From Mesostigma viride (taxonomy: Eukaryota > Streptophyta > Mesostigmatophyceae > Mesostigmatales > Mesostigmataceae), in the NCBI GenBank assembly GCA_009746045.1, contig RPFO01000253.1, forward strand, positions 3,671,872-3,735,871: DNA of 64,000 nucleotides, read 5' to 3'. Positions 43,564 through 55,503 of the stretch are shown piece after piece. Below the pieces are notes generated by a model. That model was not told the origin of the DNA. It searched no databases and was given only the letters and a program-made list of their open reading frames with translations. Both the position numbers and the translations under genes were made by a program. How positions within the stretch are numbered: position 1 is the stretch's first letter; each line of letters opens with the position of its first letter.

Positions 43564-44695
43564 TCATGCAAGCTGCTCCGGGGTATAGTAATCGTCGATG
43601 CTCAGTTGGGTATTGTGGAGGTTCCGGCGGGCCTTCTGCATCTGCAGTTTGTCCTCCTTGCGGTGGAATTCCACCAAGACAGGGGCGGTGGGGCCGCCGA
43701 GCCGTCGTGCCGTTTTGATGACGACGCTTTGGGCCACGCCGAGCTTCCCCATGGGAAGGGGTCGCCCCGGAGGTAGGTGCCCAGGCGTGCATCGTTGACG
43801 TTCGAGGGGACGCCACGTACCACAATACTGCATGAGCGAATGGGTTCGTGCATAGCATCCCGTGTGCTCAGCCTTGACGGCTGTTTTGATTTCGTTGATG
43901 AGCTCCGTAGGGTTCTGAAGCGTGGCGGCATAGACATAGGTGGTCTTTGCAGGAGTTATGGAGGCGGCAAATTGTTGCTGGAGCTGGTGGAGGAGCTGGC
44001 ACTGCTGCTGCTGCTGCAGTCCTGCTGCAATGTGGGTGATGGCGGAGTGGATGGAGGTGTCGGCGTGTGAGGAATGGGCGTGGTGGGTGGCGAGGTGGTT
44101 GTGGACAGGGTTGAGGGCAGCGTTGAGGAGGGAGGGCCGGGAGGTGATCGAATTAGCAGCTAGGTATTGACGACTTGCTAGGCGGTGGTTGATGCCGATG
44201 GCGGCAGCAACAGTGAGGTCGGCTCCCAGGTCCAGAGAGGCCATGACAAGGCGCTCAAGGGCGCTGTCGGAAAGACGGGAGCACGTCCACCAGACTGCGA
44301 GGCAGCAGAGGTCGGTGTCGTCGGGGTTGTCGTGGAGAAAGTCCGACAGGTAGGTGAACCTGTTGGTCGCAGTCCCGGATCGAGATCGCACTTTTTCTCG
44401 GCAGCCAGGTGCAGGATGGTGTGAGGGCGGCAGCTCGGGACAGGCGCATGATGGCGTTAAGGCCTGGCCATTTGCCAGGTAAAAATGCGGCAGCTTCCTC
44501 GGCAGAAAAGGCCTCCTCGCGGGTATCCATGGCAGGGTCGCTGTTCGGCGGAGCGGTGGAGTGGAGCGGCTGGATGCTGACAGTGGCGTCCGGCATAGCA
44601 CGCAAGGGTGTTTCCAATGACGCCATGGCTTCATCAGCGAGTTGGTGCAGGGCCGCGGACGCTTGTGATTGCTGGGATGAGTCGTATTCCGCCAT
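43564..44695 (-). pseudogene. ORF1 of the same LINE, one frame change
   Basis: The likely start is the ATG at 44695 (MAEYDSSQQSQASAALHQL). The frame changes near 44395, at an AAAAA/TTTTT run. From there it continues to 43564 with a Gln-rich helical part (about 43950-44050) and an RRM-like end: RRLGGPTAPVLVEFHRKEDK ... ARRNLHNTQLSIDDYYTPEQ. This end is typical of LINE ORF1 proteins that bind RNA. ORF2 (42945 downwards) follows on the same strand after about 620 bp. Confidence 0.7.
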
Positions 44696-45239
44696 ATCGA
44701 GCTGAAAAACAGCAATATTTGCTGGGCAGGGCGGTGCCGGTATCTTCGGAAATATTGAGCGATAGCTGTAGAAAATTATATCAGCGTGTTCGTCTTCAAA
44801 AGACGAGTCTAATGCAACCACCCCGATGAAATTTCATGGCCGGAGTCAAAAGTTATGACCATTCTCGTATATTGCATTCCGTCACCCCATTTTCGGTGCA
44901 CCTTATTTAACATGCATATGGAATTTATTCAATTTTTCCCAATCGTTCTTCCACACAAAAATGCAAAATCGCGAGTAAGGGTCCACACCAGGCTAGTAAA
45001 ACTTGGATGGATGGATGGGTGCAAACAGTCCTACCGGTCTAATCTATCTACCACAGCTATCTACATCCTATCTACAAAATCTATCAACATCAACTCTACC
45101 CCAGGGGACCTGTCTGGCGTGCTTCCCGTGTGTTTGCACACGCGGGCGCTTCCCCACGGGAGGGGGCTCGTTGTCCTCTATGACCTGGGCCCACTTGGCC
45201 TTGTCCATAATCTTTTTCCAAATCACGGAGAGGCCTAGC

Positions 45240-46310
45240 CCCCCCATGTCCTCTACTATAGCTGTTTTTTGAAGGTGCGGGCCTTGCGGCGTCTAGCATC
45301 ACGGGGCCCGGCCCACGTAAGGAGGTGCCGGCCAGGCTGAGCTGGGCGCAGGGGGGGGGGGCACATGAGGTGTCTACCTGGTTGGTGCGAGCTAAGTGCC
45401 CTACTAGCTGCAGGCGCCGCTGCTTAATGGTGCTGGTGATATATGGCATGCCAAGGTACAGGTCCTCATTGCGAACATGGGCAGCATAGCCTACTCTGAA
45501 CTGAACGGATCACAGCATGTTGGTGACCGCGCCGTCCAGCTTTCGGGCGCCAGGTCGGCGGTGAGGGTCCACGTCTCGGCCCCATACGTAATCTTATCAG
45601 GAAGGACGAGGACCTTAAACAGGTCCTGTTTCTCGATCTTGCCCAGGGGCTTGCGCCACAGGGTGCGATCATATTGGCGTAAAGCGTGCCAGGCGAGGGA
45701 GATGCCGTGGTCCACATCAGCCTCGCAGCTGGGGAGGAGGCTGCCCAGCAGCTTGACACGGTCCCGATACAGGACTCGAGAGCCGTCAAGGAGAAAGAGG
45801 GCGGGCGGGGCTTGAGTGAGCCCAACCGCTAGGGCCTCTGTCTTCTTGCTGACCTCAAGCCCCACTGCGCGGGCCTCGATAGCCAGGCAGTCAAGCCAAG
45901 TCTGCACGAGCGCTGTGTCCTCGAAGAGGGTGGTGTCGTCTGCGTAGGTGATGTCCGCCAGCCGAATCTCCGTTTCCGCCCCGCCATGCCAGAAACGGTT
46001 GTCAACCTGCACCCCTGGTTCCCTACCCACGATGCGGGCAAATCGCTTGCGCGCCTGAATCATTACGTATTCGACCACAATAATGAACAGGTAGGGCGAC
46101 AGCACGCAGCCCTGCCACACACCCTTCTGTAAAGGGCATGGGGGCGTGGTCCGGTAGGAAGTGCGCACCGAAGTGATGGACACTTCATATGTACAGGTTG
46201 CGGATGACAGCAATATTTAAGGGGGCGGGGGATCCGGAACAGAGCGAGGATGTCCCATAGTGCAGGCCAGAAAACCGAATCGAAGGCTTTGATGAAGTCC
46301 ACCAGCACAA
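45240..46310 (-). pseudogene. RT fragment of a LINE, 5'-truncated
   Basis: In order on the minus strand: LVDFIKAFDSVFWPALWDIL (first catalytic Asp, about 46290), a frame change near 46200, GVWQGCVLSPYLFIIVVEYV, YADD in ADITYADDTTLFE (about 45940), LEVSKKTEAL, YGAETWTLTADL and, in another frame, RRLQLVGHLARTNQVDT (about 45400). This is an RTE-like RT core and thumb without an endonuclease. Confidence 0.8.
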
Positions 46311-47088
46311 GGTGCAGAGAGCCAGTGCATGCATGGGGGCAGCACGCGTCGTTTTACGCGCTTTGGTAAACACAGTGACTTTGGCGGCCCTGTGGCCCGC
46401 ACTAGCTGCATAGCTAGCTCATCATTCGAAGGCTTTTTATGTCTCCACCTCCCCACGCAGCGTAAACATTTTATCGATCGATGATGTATGCACGTCATCG
46501 CCATCGAGTGCCTGCAAAACACCGCGCGGGTGCATCGATCACCGCGCCCAGGCGATGAAGGACCTTAATTGCCACTGCCTGGCCAGCCCGGGATTGATTG
46601 CCCCGCTGGCCCAGCGGCCAGCGAGGCATCTCCCGGCACCCAGACATGAGCCGCCATGCCGCTAGACCATACCACTTCCACCACCTCCGCTATCGCTGCA
46701 CAGCTCAAGCAACAGACGCTCGACCTCCGCGAGGAGGCCGAGCTCATTAACATGCAAGCGCAGCCGCAACGCAATCGTCAAGCACTTCGACCAGCTGCCC
46801 GGTGAGACCTCCGAGTCCCTTGCCAAGGCGTTTGAGATCAAAATCCTTGCCCCCATGGCTCTCAATAGTGACCTGTCAAGATGGAGGATATACGCCTTCA
46901 AAGTTTGGTAAGGTTGGACCGCCCCCGCAATCCTACCGGTCTAGTGACTATATGGTTTGGGCATTCTGCAGATTTAATTTGAAACCTTTGTGTAATTACT
47001 TTTTCTAATGAGGTTAGCATAGTACTCCGTGTCATGCCCATGCGCATGACACGCGAGTACTTGTACTAACTTATCTACCCGATAGTAT
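46311..47088. other. Unassigned spacer next to arm 2
   Basis: One small plus-strand frame (46655-46801, 48 residues) starts with ATG and has a coiled-coil-like segment (AAQLKQQTLDLREEAELIN) followed directly by a TGA. It could be an exon or a Gag remnant; I do not call a gene. Confidence 0.35.
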
Positions 47089-47131
47089 CAAGGAGACAAC
47101 CAGCGCAGGCCAGAAATCGGGAGAATAGTAT
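47089..47131 (-). repeat. Micro-insertion family copy (duplication AGTAT or ATAGTAT)
   Basis: The core CAAGGAGACAACCAGCGCAG...GGGAGA(AT) is flanked by ATAGTAT at 47082-47088 and 47125-47131. It lies just inside the spacer, about 100 bp from the arm-2 inner boundary. No empty-site copy is available here. Confidence 0.75.
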
Positions 47132-47266
47132 ACGTACCTCCTGCCAGCGCTCAATCTTTTTTTTGCCTCAATCTGACCTGCTCCAATATGGCTGATAATG
47201 CAGCGCCCCCTATTTCTAGAAGCCAACACCTAGGGACAAAACTGCCATCAACATGACGCCAATCAT

Positions 47267-47365
47267 CAAGGAGACAACCATCGCAGGCCACAAATCGGGA
47301 GAATCCGGACCATGGTAGCTCGAGCCTGCCGTGCTTTTCCGCGTGTTCGAGTCGTTCAGGATCAT
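47267..47365 (-). repeat. Longest micro-insertion, in last GDSL exon of arm 2 (duplication ATCAT)
   Basis: The core, 47267-47360 (94 bp), starts CAAGGAGACAACCATCGCAG and extends through GGACCATGGTAGCTCG to GTCGTTCAGG. It lies between ATCAT at 47262-47266 and 47361-47365. Arm 1 (20040-20055) has the empty site. Confidence 0.85.
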
Positions 47366-50300
47366 CGCCCACATGGACATCGCCCAAACATCCCCCACAT
47401 GGGCATTGTGCCAACCGGGGGAGCAGCAGCTGGGCACTCATCCAGTCCTCCTGGGCATGCAGGGGAGATGGTATCACCCAGGCATGCCGTCTGCAGGCAT
47501 GCATTTGACTTGCCATCCATCACGTCCTTCAGCAGCGACCCCAGCACGCTGTGGAAGGCCGTGGTGTGGTGATAAGGGTCCCACCAAATGTACTTGTCGG
47601 GCCTGGAGCATTTGGGGGCGGACGGGTTGCCGCTGTCTTCCATGCAAGCGTCTTTCCAGTCAGTGAAGCCGAGCGCTGCCAGCACCCGACCGAGAGTAGT
47701 AACCAAGTAAAAAAATCCGATGCGCAGCATCAATAGGCAATTATTTACAAAAATAAGCAGTCTGATACGTCAGAGCCATTAGACTTAAGCCAAGTGCATC
47801 AACAATGAGACAACGAAAACTGTGCCAGTGAGGTAAACTATTATGAGTTCTGAACCAAAAGAGGAATAGTAAACATGGTTGTCTCCTTGAGAAATGATGC
47901 GCACCTCGGAACGGGCAGCCGGCGTTAATTCATTTCTTACATGCACGGTCCAACCGCACAAGGAGTTTAGGACCTTCTAGTACAGTTAGATGAAAGATAT
48001 GTGTAACTCACCTTCGAATGTGCACTTGGTCGTTCATCTCATAGACGCAGCCAACTGCACAAAGGCTTAGGGTCTCGCAGATTCATGAGATGATTAAGTA
48101 GTAAGATGAGACAATGTGCAACTCACCTCGGAACGTGCAATTGGCGTTCATCTCGTACATGCACCCCAGCAGGTTGATCTCCGTGATGTGGGCATCCGGG
48201 AGGCTGGCGCGCAGCTGGACCAAGTCGTTGTGGAAGGCCACCACGTACTGCTGCAGGGACTCATCCACCTGTGCACGAAAGGTGTCATCCAAACTCGTCC
48301 GGAAACCGGGGTTGAGTGTCAGCGCCTCCATGTTGATGAGGTAAAAGTGACGGGCGCCAGAGTTGTACAGGTCCCGGACACCTGTAATGGGGACGCCCAT
48401 GGGGAGATAGGGGGAAAAGGAAGCACTGTAAGCAGTTGCAGCAAGCGTTACACACTGGCGGTGACGGTGGTCTGTGTGTACTTCGCATGCATGCCAAGTG
48501 GGAAGACGCTTCCCCTGCGACCAGGTGACAGCCCCTCCAGGTAATCTTCAAGGGTGAGCGATCCATACTAATAATGGATCCAGTCGGACAGGAGCATCCC
48601 AAACCAGAAGCCACCAATGATATCTCAGATATAATAGAAGTCCACGATTTTAAATGGGCATGCCGATGGTCTGACCGGGCAAACGCCGGAATTCCTTTAG
48701 GCTTGTGTCCTTCAACTCCCACATGAACTCAAGTGGGCATCCTCAGTGTATGGGTAGGATACTACGATATGAGCATGGGAGTGATCGTTTGACTAGGCTG
48801 CTGAGGAGTCTATTTAATGTCACTACAATCAGATTATAACAACACACATTTAGTGAATGTACATTCTAGGGTGCATGCAGAGGGGATGTAGAAGCCAGAC
48901 TCAACTTTCATGGGATTACATCCTTAGTATCAATATTGTGAACACAAATGGGCGTGCATGTAGGTCGCCGATCCTAGTGAGGCCCCTGCACGTCCATTGA
49001 ATCAATGCTCATGTCCACGAGGGGCCAAAACATGGGGCATACCTTGGCCGATGGCCGCCCTGGCAGTTGCCATGTATGCGGCGGCGAGGGTCAAGTTTTC
49101 GCTGCCGGGGAGCAAAATGTCGTTCGAGCCGATGCTGATGATGTGGAGGCCGTCGCGGTTGAGGGTGGTGTTGGCGGCGTACGAGATGTGCGTTTGCACC
49201 TGGTACGGGTTGAAGATCTGGTAAGGGTGGGGATTCTGTGGTACCATGGCAGGAAAATCGGCCGAGGGATGGGGGCCAGTCAGACATGTTGAGATACGTG
49301 GCAGTGACTACGGCTTCGCAAGGCAACCCCTGCCGAGAGCCTCTACAAACAAGTTGCAACCAGGACATACAAAACAGGCAAGGATGCCATCCATTTAGCA
49401 ACTAAAGATTTCCAAACACGTGTCTACGTACTAGTTACTTGTCCTTGTCAGTAGTAGAGTATCAGAGCCTGCCGTTGTCTTATCCGCATTTTGGAGTCGT
49501 CCATGATGATGGACATGAATGAAGATTGAAATGCGTAGCCTTGTTCGCTGAAATTATGGCTTGCTAACCCCTAAGAGCGACTAGATGACCTACTAAAACG
49601 GTGGGGCCGGAAACATCATATGGTGATAATGAGGCGATAAGGAACGTAAGAAGGCAACTTTGTCGGTACTGAAGCTCAAAGCAGGAAGGAAAATTTAAGT
49701 TTATGGAGGCCTGTTGAGCTACTGTCATTACCTGCACGTGCATTGTAGAAGAGAGTATCATGGTTATGCACTCTGACGTTTTGCATGCATCTGTGCATGG
49801 CTTGCAGTGTGTTGTGTCAACAAGTACTCTGTTGCTTTTCATGCCTTGAATGCATCTGTGGCTTGCAATACATACATTGTGACAACTGATGGTGTGATGC
49901 TTCATGTCGTGCGTGCATCTGTGGCTTTCAATACGCTGTGACAACTGTGTTATGTTTCCTGTTGTGCATGCAACTGTGGCTTGCAATATGTTTGACAAGA
50001 TCACTGTGTTATGTTTCATATTATGCATGCATCTGTGGTAGTTGCAATATGTTGTACAACTGTGTTACGTTTCATGTCGTGCATGCATCTGTGGCTCGCA
50101 ATATGTTGTGAGTGACTTAAGACGACTGACAGTGTTATAGACAGCGGTTGATCCTGCTGCAGGCACTTAATGTATTTACGTTTGTCGACATTCATTTTAA
50201 TTCATCAACCTTCACTGTCAGAGCGAAGAATAGTAATATGGTCATATTCTGCGCTGGTTGTCTCTTTGATATTCTGCGCAGTTCAAGTTCCAGAACATAC

Positions 50301-52651
50301 CAGAAGATTCCACGATTATACCACGTTTATCCTGGCATATCATACATCCTTAGTAATTTTTATTTTTATTTTTTTTTCAGTAATCCTTAGTAGATCACAC
50401 CATGCATCTCTCTGCCAGCTGTATACTATGTGTTTGTGATGCGTGTGGCACGATGCTGGTGTTCGTGGCTCAACTTTTCATGGATAAAGTATTTAAAGGC
50501 CCCCGGATAGTGAAGATCACAACACTTCTATGTAGTATAATTCAATAATTATACTACTATCATGACCTTTTATGTGTTCAGTCAGGCAGCAGTAACTAGT
50601 AACACCATTCCGTGCAGTTGGCACATATGCCTGGTGGAGGATAATACGTCAATTTCACATTGACATACTTCTTGGTTGTGCGTTGAATGTGTATGTTTAG
50701 TGCCGTGATAAGTATAATGCATGGATATTTTTTTACCTGGCAGGCTCCGAAATCTGTCGAGTCGATGAGGCCGGTCCAGTTCCTTGAGCACGCTCCGCCC
50801 GTCCTGTGTGTATTTAGTTTTTGACAAGATAAAGTTATGGGTACGTAATACATCTGTTGAGACAGCCACGTCCTAACGAGATCTCCTAATGAGGCGGCAA
50901 CGTAAATGAAGTGTGAGAGAAACCACGCGAGCGAGTAGGAACACCTGCCATTAAAATTTAAAATTAAAATTAATAAGCATGTAGACTACACCACGTGGGT
51001 ACCAATAGAGGAACACCTGGAAGCTATGCCCCTATGGCACAAGTAACACACACTGTGCACACAATTACAGGCAGGCAACATCTCTCTCTGTTGGCCCATG
51101 CCTGGGGCTATCTCTACTAGCCTGTTCATCTAATAAACCTCTGACACACGAGTTGAGCAGGCGACCCAGACACAGCGAAACAACAATTTTGCTACCATAT
51201 AGGTGGGCATTTCAAAGTATCACTAATAGAAAACAATGATGTACTTGAAATCGATAAGACACAAGAATCAAGATCAAATCACACATTAGGCAGTAAATTC
51301 GAAGGCACGCATGCTGGAGAGAAAAGACGAGAAAGGACAAGTAAACTGCATGGAGCAACCAGGTCCAATGCGCCATGACCATCACCAACGCACATACCAA
51401 CCATGAGAAAAACACGAAATAATACAGAAAAGTCCGCAACGACTGGCCACCGGCAATACTAGCAGTAACCAGTGACCACAGTGTCCTCATGGGGCCCATC
51501 AGTCAGATCACTCAGATGGCTGCGCATGCCGTGCTATCTATCATATGGACAGCTTTGTGGTCAATGGCCGGCCAATAACGTACATGGACACATATTTACA
51601 ATTAAGATATATTGACATTCTAGAGAACAATTCTCCTCGTCGTAATAGCCATAGTTATTTGAGAAAGAAACAAACTGAAACATGTGCCTGCGGTGGCAGT
51701 AGCTGGAATAAGGAAAGCAACTTCAAGTAATCTAACCAGGCCGGCGGCGGCGATGTTGGCCGAATATAATATGGCACGTAGGGGGCAATAGAGCACCCTG
51801 TCCGCGCCACCATCATGGGGCCCGCAAGCCACCGCGACCATTCATACCAGACGCGTGGCTTGCAGGTCGACAGCGAGCAACATACTAGGATGCACTGCGC
51901 ATATGTGGACTGCATTACAGTAATCGAATGTACGCCACACAAACAAGCATGTCAAGGTACAGGCGAGAGTATTGGGATGCTACTCATGCTAGACTAGGCT
52001 TGCACTTGATCATGAACATAGTAGGTCACTAGGCACAACTAGCCCGGTAACCTTGAAGGTCACGAGCGTGAATTTACATGGAAATGCTTACGCATAATCG
52101 CGCCATACGTTGCACACGACGCCCGCATCCGTATTGAAGTTTGAATAGGGGCAATCTAATCCCATGCTTTTAGCCAAGTAATACGACCACGTCGGACCGT
52201 TTGACGATACTCGGGCATTCGGAGGAGAGGCTGGCCCGCCGTAGGCCTTCCACGTTCCAAGAACGCCGTTACAATCAACCTGCGCATGCGAATGCATATG
52301 CATAATAGGCAATACTCAATATTACTGTGTCAGTTTTACCAATTAGACTATGCATACAAGCTGATCACATCATAAAAAACATAAAAAATTGGAGCTGCAT
52401 GCGCACAAGACGAATGAAATGTTGCCTGACGTAAGCCGGTGAAAAATGCGGGCAAGGAAGGGTTGTGATTTCAGTAGTAAGCGAGCCGCGGGCTCTGGCT
52501 AATTGCACAGAAAATGAAGTTGACTTACAAAGGAGTCTCCATAGGTGTACAAAGCTGGGTAAGTGGCTGCGTGTGCAATGCCAGCGTGGCATGCCAGGCT
52601 CATAACTAGCAGGCACGAGCTGACGAGCCTCAAGCCGATGTTTGCGGGCAT
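47362..52651 (-). CDS. Secreted GDSL-type esterase/lipase, 7 exons, copy 2 with altered C-terminus
   Basis: Exons (minus): 52651-52529, 52279-52092, 50803-50737, 49235-49043, 48545-48456, 48381-48127 and 47675-47362. The first six have exactly the arm-1 lengths and phases; the total is 1230 bp (409 residues). The signal peptide, GDSF-VD, TGGA, IGSND and WWDPYHH are all kept, so catalysis should be intact. The end differs. A short duplication of the ATGTGGGCGATG region brings a stop at 47362-47364, replacing the hydrophobic tail by GTMPMWGMFGRCPCGR, and the micro-insertion lies directly behind. Copy 2 is thus predicted to be soluble where copy 1 may be anchored. The 3' end faces copy 1 across the spacer. 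Confidence 0.87.
49780..50110 (-). repeat. Minisatellite in GDSL intron 3, arm 2
   Basis: Counterpart of 17308-17645 with the same unit order. Confidence 0.75.
50249..50273 (+). repeat. Micro-insertion in GDSL intron 3, arm 2 only (duplication ATATT)
   Basis: The 20-bp core CTGCGCTGGTTGTCTCTTTG (50249-50268) lies between ATATT at 50244-50248 and 50269-50273. Arm 1 near 17165-17172 has the uninterrupted sequence. Confidence 0.8.
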
Positions 52652-52734
52652 GGTTGGCAATTGGCATGAGGCGTGTTGAGGCAAGTGACGACTGACGAGG
52701 GGGGTGCGGGGCGGTGATTTGGATCTATTGTCAG

Positions 52735-52830
52735 TCAGTCAGTTGTATCCCACGCACATGGGATCAATGTTGTTGTTGTTGTTGCTGTTGTTGTTGTGTC
52801 CCACGCCACATGGGATCAATGTAGCTGATC
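52735..52830 (+). repeat. GTT-rich insertion in arm 2
   Basis: Two CCCACGC(CA)CATGGGATCAATGT words enclose a GTTGTTGTTGTTGTTGCTGTTGTTGTTG run. Arm 1 at 14640-14655 reads ...ACATTGATCCAAATCAC without it. The motif resembles the hairpin element at 7076-7495. Confidence 0.65.
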
Positions 52831-53076
52831 ACCAATGTGCACGCGGGCCAACGCCCAACGGTGCCGTGCGGTTGTCGACTGGACTCAGAAAAAGTGCGCC
52901 CTCTACACGTGTACTGTAGGCTCTAAGCGTCCCCCTCCCCCCTCTGGCAGGGCAGGCCTACACGAGCAGTTGCCACGTGTCGGCATGCACATACCCTACA
53001 CGCCCACCAGGCCAGCCGCGTTGCGTGCGTTTATCAAGTAACGTGCGTGTTTGCAACTTGCCCGTTGAAACTCTAT

Positions 53077-53273
53077 GGCGGAGCCAATTTTCGGAAGAAC
53101 CTCACCCTTATGCTTGCAAATTAGGGACAAATTCGGTGGATGGATGGATGGATGGATGGATGGATGGATGGACGGATTTTCATCCCCTATTCCTATGTTT
53201 TCTCACGTGTACGGCCTTATAAGCTTCGCCAATTCTGGCGAACCTAACGGTTCTTCCGAAAATTGGCTCCGCC
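53077..53273. mobile_element. MITE-like element with perfect 25-bp terminal inverted repeats
   Basis: The left end 53077-53101 (GGCGGAGCCAATTTTCGGAA...) is the exact reverse complement of 53249-53273. The 197-bp unit carries a (GGAT)n run near 53138-53172 and ends in CTTATAAGCTTCGCCAATTC. It lies in a larger repeated block (53037-53280) that recurs at 54736-54995. No clear target duplication is seen. Confidence 0.65.
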
Positions 53274-53289
53274 TGATTACCGCAATTTT

Positions 53290-54735
53290 CTTGCAATTTC
53301 GAGCGTGCAATTTCGAGCGTGGTGACGGGGCAGCTAAGTGGCTGGCAGCTCAGTGCGTTTCAATTTTTCTCTTGCATGGCAGGCGATAGGTAATGGATGC
53401 TTACGAGTAACGCATTATTGAGGTTACGGCAAGAATACCCTCCGTGCGGGCTGCGGCTGCAATACCTGTTGACGGTCGGGACAGCGTCCAATTCTTGATT
53501 AGTACCTGAATGAATTCGTTTTGCTCATAATAAAGGGTGTTTTTTCTATGGATAGGTACTTCTCTGGGTAGATTTTCTCGTAGGATTCTTTACCGCAACA
53601 ATGGGAAAGCAGAGGGCTAGAAATGGCAAGGTTAAGGCCGTTGCAATATGTTTCTGGATCATCCAACTCGTCCAGCTCCGCCGATGAAGTGCGTGCTGCG
53701 TCTAGCGCATAAGGAAGATCCGGCCTGGTGCACGGTAGGTCAAAAGGCTGGGCAAGATTTTCAAGCAGAAGTACCTCCATGACTGGGTACAATTACTGCG
53801 ATTGAAAGTTCTGCACGGGTTTGGTTTCCATAGCGAGGGGCCACATCGCCGCTGAGAAGTGGGCCAAAGACGCCCGAGCGTACGAAAAGATTCCCAAGGA
53901 GGCAAGGCTGGCCGTGCAAGCACTTTTTTAGGGGAAGACAACAGGCAGAGGATACGCCACGAGCAGCTCCAGCTAGGAAAGCTGGATGAGCCCAATGAGC
54001 GGGACGATGGTGATGCGCCCGGCGGCGTGTCGGCAAACGTGGACGTGGTCAGCCCCGGTGACGAGGCTAATTCTAATGTATTTTCATATCGCACGCGTAG
54101 CATTTGGATTTCTTGCTGATATTAATATTGGGATAAAATGGTAATGGCAGCCTTCGTGGTGCTAGACTGCCACCCTCGGGCCTGCGCGCGCAAGTGCTTG
54201 CTTGCTTGTGAACCATTTAATCAATGCCAGTGCATGCATGACCCTTATATTGCTTGAGAATTCCTTCACGTGATTGTGTAAGGTTAGTTGTCACTATCTA
54301 AGTTGATGCTTAGTTATATACACAAGATATGGCGGGCCACTACGTACCTTAATACGACGTGCATGAGGTGAGTGACAAGCGCTATTGCTTTCTTGGTGCA
54401 TGAGAAGAATGCCATCAGTTAGGAAAAGGCATGGAAATGATGTGGATGCAATCCCAGCATCACAATGGACACTATATAACCACACAAGGCCCCTAAAAAG
54501 CTCTAAAACAGGGGTACCGAATAATATCAAATACTTACCGGATACTTCGAATTATTTGATAGGCCCTTGAAAACCCCACCGTATACCGAATACCGAATCA
54601 TAACGAATATTTATAGGTGCCCGGCCATAGGCCCAGGCACCTGTGCCTAAGAATGTGGGAAATTTATGGTAAATGACAGCGTACAAGAAAGCCTCGATCA
54701 TCACTAATGTGAGTGCAAACCAAAAGGAATATTAT
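53290..54735. other. Unassigned region, possible broken coding segment
   Basis: A plus-strand frame near 53835-53932 (IAAEKWAKDARAYEKIPKEA) and another at 53932-54119 (IRHEQLQLGKLDEPNERDD) look like charged helical protein joined by a frame change at a TTTTTT run. No homologue is recognised. The rest is AT-rich intergenic sequence. Confidence 0.3.
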
Positions 54736-54995
54736 CAAGTAACGTGCGTGTTTGCAACTTGCCCGTTGAAACTCTACGGCGGAGCCAACTTTCGGAATAA
54801 CCTCACCCTTATGCTTGCAAATTAGGGACAAAGTCGGTGGATGTACATGTATGTATGTATGTACGTATGGATGGATTGACGGATTTTATCCCCTATTCCT
54901 ATGTAGTATGTATTTTCTCACGTGTACGGCCTTATAAGCTTCGCCAATTCTGGCGAACCTAACCGTTCTTCAAAAATTGGCTTCAGGCTTTGCCT
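54736..54995 (+). repeat. Second copy of the 53037-53280 block
   Basis: Same flank (CAAGTAACGTGCGTGTTTGC) and same ends, with decayed inverted repeats and a different internal microsatellite (GTATGTATGTATGTACGTATG). Confidence 0.65.
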
Positions 54996-55009
54996 GATAA
55001 TAAGCTAGT

Positions 55010-55488
55010 GCCATGCGCAGCATCTTGGTGACGGTGCTGTCGAGTCGTAACTTCTCTAGCTCCTGCGCGTCAGCGTCCACGTCTCGGCGCCGTAGCTAGG
55101 TCCGGATCGTCAGAATGACGATCGACCTAATTGAAGAGGTCGCGCTTGACCATCTGCGGGGCAGACAGTCTGTGCGGAGTTGCTCCACCAGCTACGGTGC
55201 TCGTGGAGCTGGCAGCATCCAGGCCATGCTGATCGGCCTGGTCATTGACATGTGTCGTCCTCGCAGTCCGCGGGGGGTCATTCGATGCCGAGCAGCTAGC
55301 TTGAAGCGGGCTGAAGCAGGGAAGTTCACCGTGGTGTCGTCGAAGAGGCGGAGCTTAGGCGGGCCGGGGGCCGGCCATGCAGCCAAAGCCGGGGCCATGG
55401 CCTCCGTTTTGGGGCTTATTTCTAGACCTGCATGAACAGCACGGGCGCCTCGAGCGCCAGGCGGTCCGGCCATGCAGCCAGATTTGGG
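55010..55488 (-). pseudogene. LINE RT fragment, family of 40084-42945
   Basis: The minus strand encodes LEISPKTEAM and neighbouring residues matching the RT of the 40-kb LINE. Upstream sequence continues beyond the next insertion at 55761-55835 (a YADDFTLFEKPES-like segment), so the LINE remnant was split by the element at 55504-55744. Confidence 0.65.
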
Positions 55489-55503
55489 CAGACTCTGGCT
55501 TCT

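Larger units (their letters stand above)
47230..52905 (-). repeat. Inverted duplication, arm 2
   Basis: Reverse complement of about 14570-20081. Arm-2-specific events are micro-insertions at 47267 and 50249, a local duplication at 47365-47400, and a GTT-rich insertion near 52735-52830. It lacks the micro-insertion seen in arm 1 at 14997. Confidence 0.9.

Noticed and set aside
47281-47330. tRNA-type box B in the micro-insertion (GGTCCGGATTC)
   Set aside because: The match is partial, no box A is seen, and most copies do not reach this part, so a tRNA-derived SINE origin is not supported.
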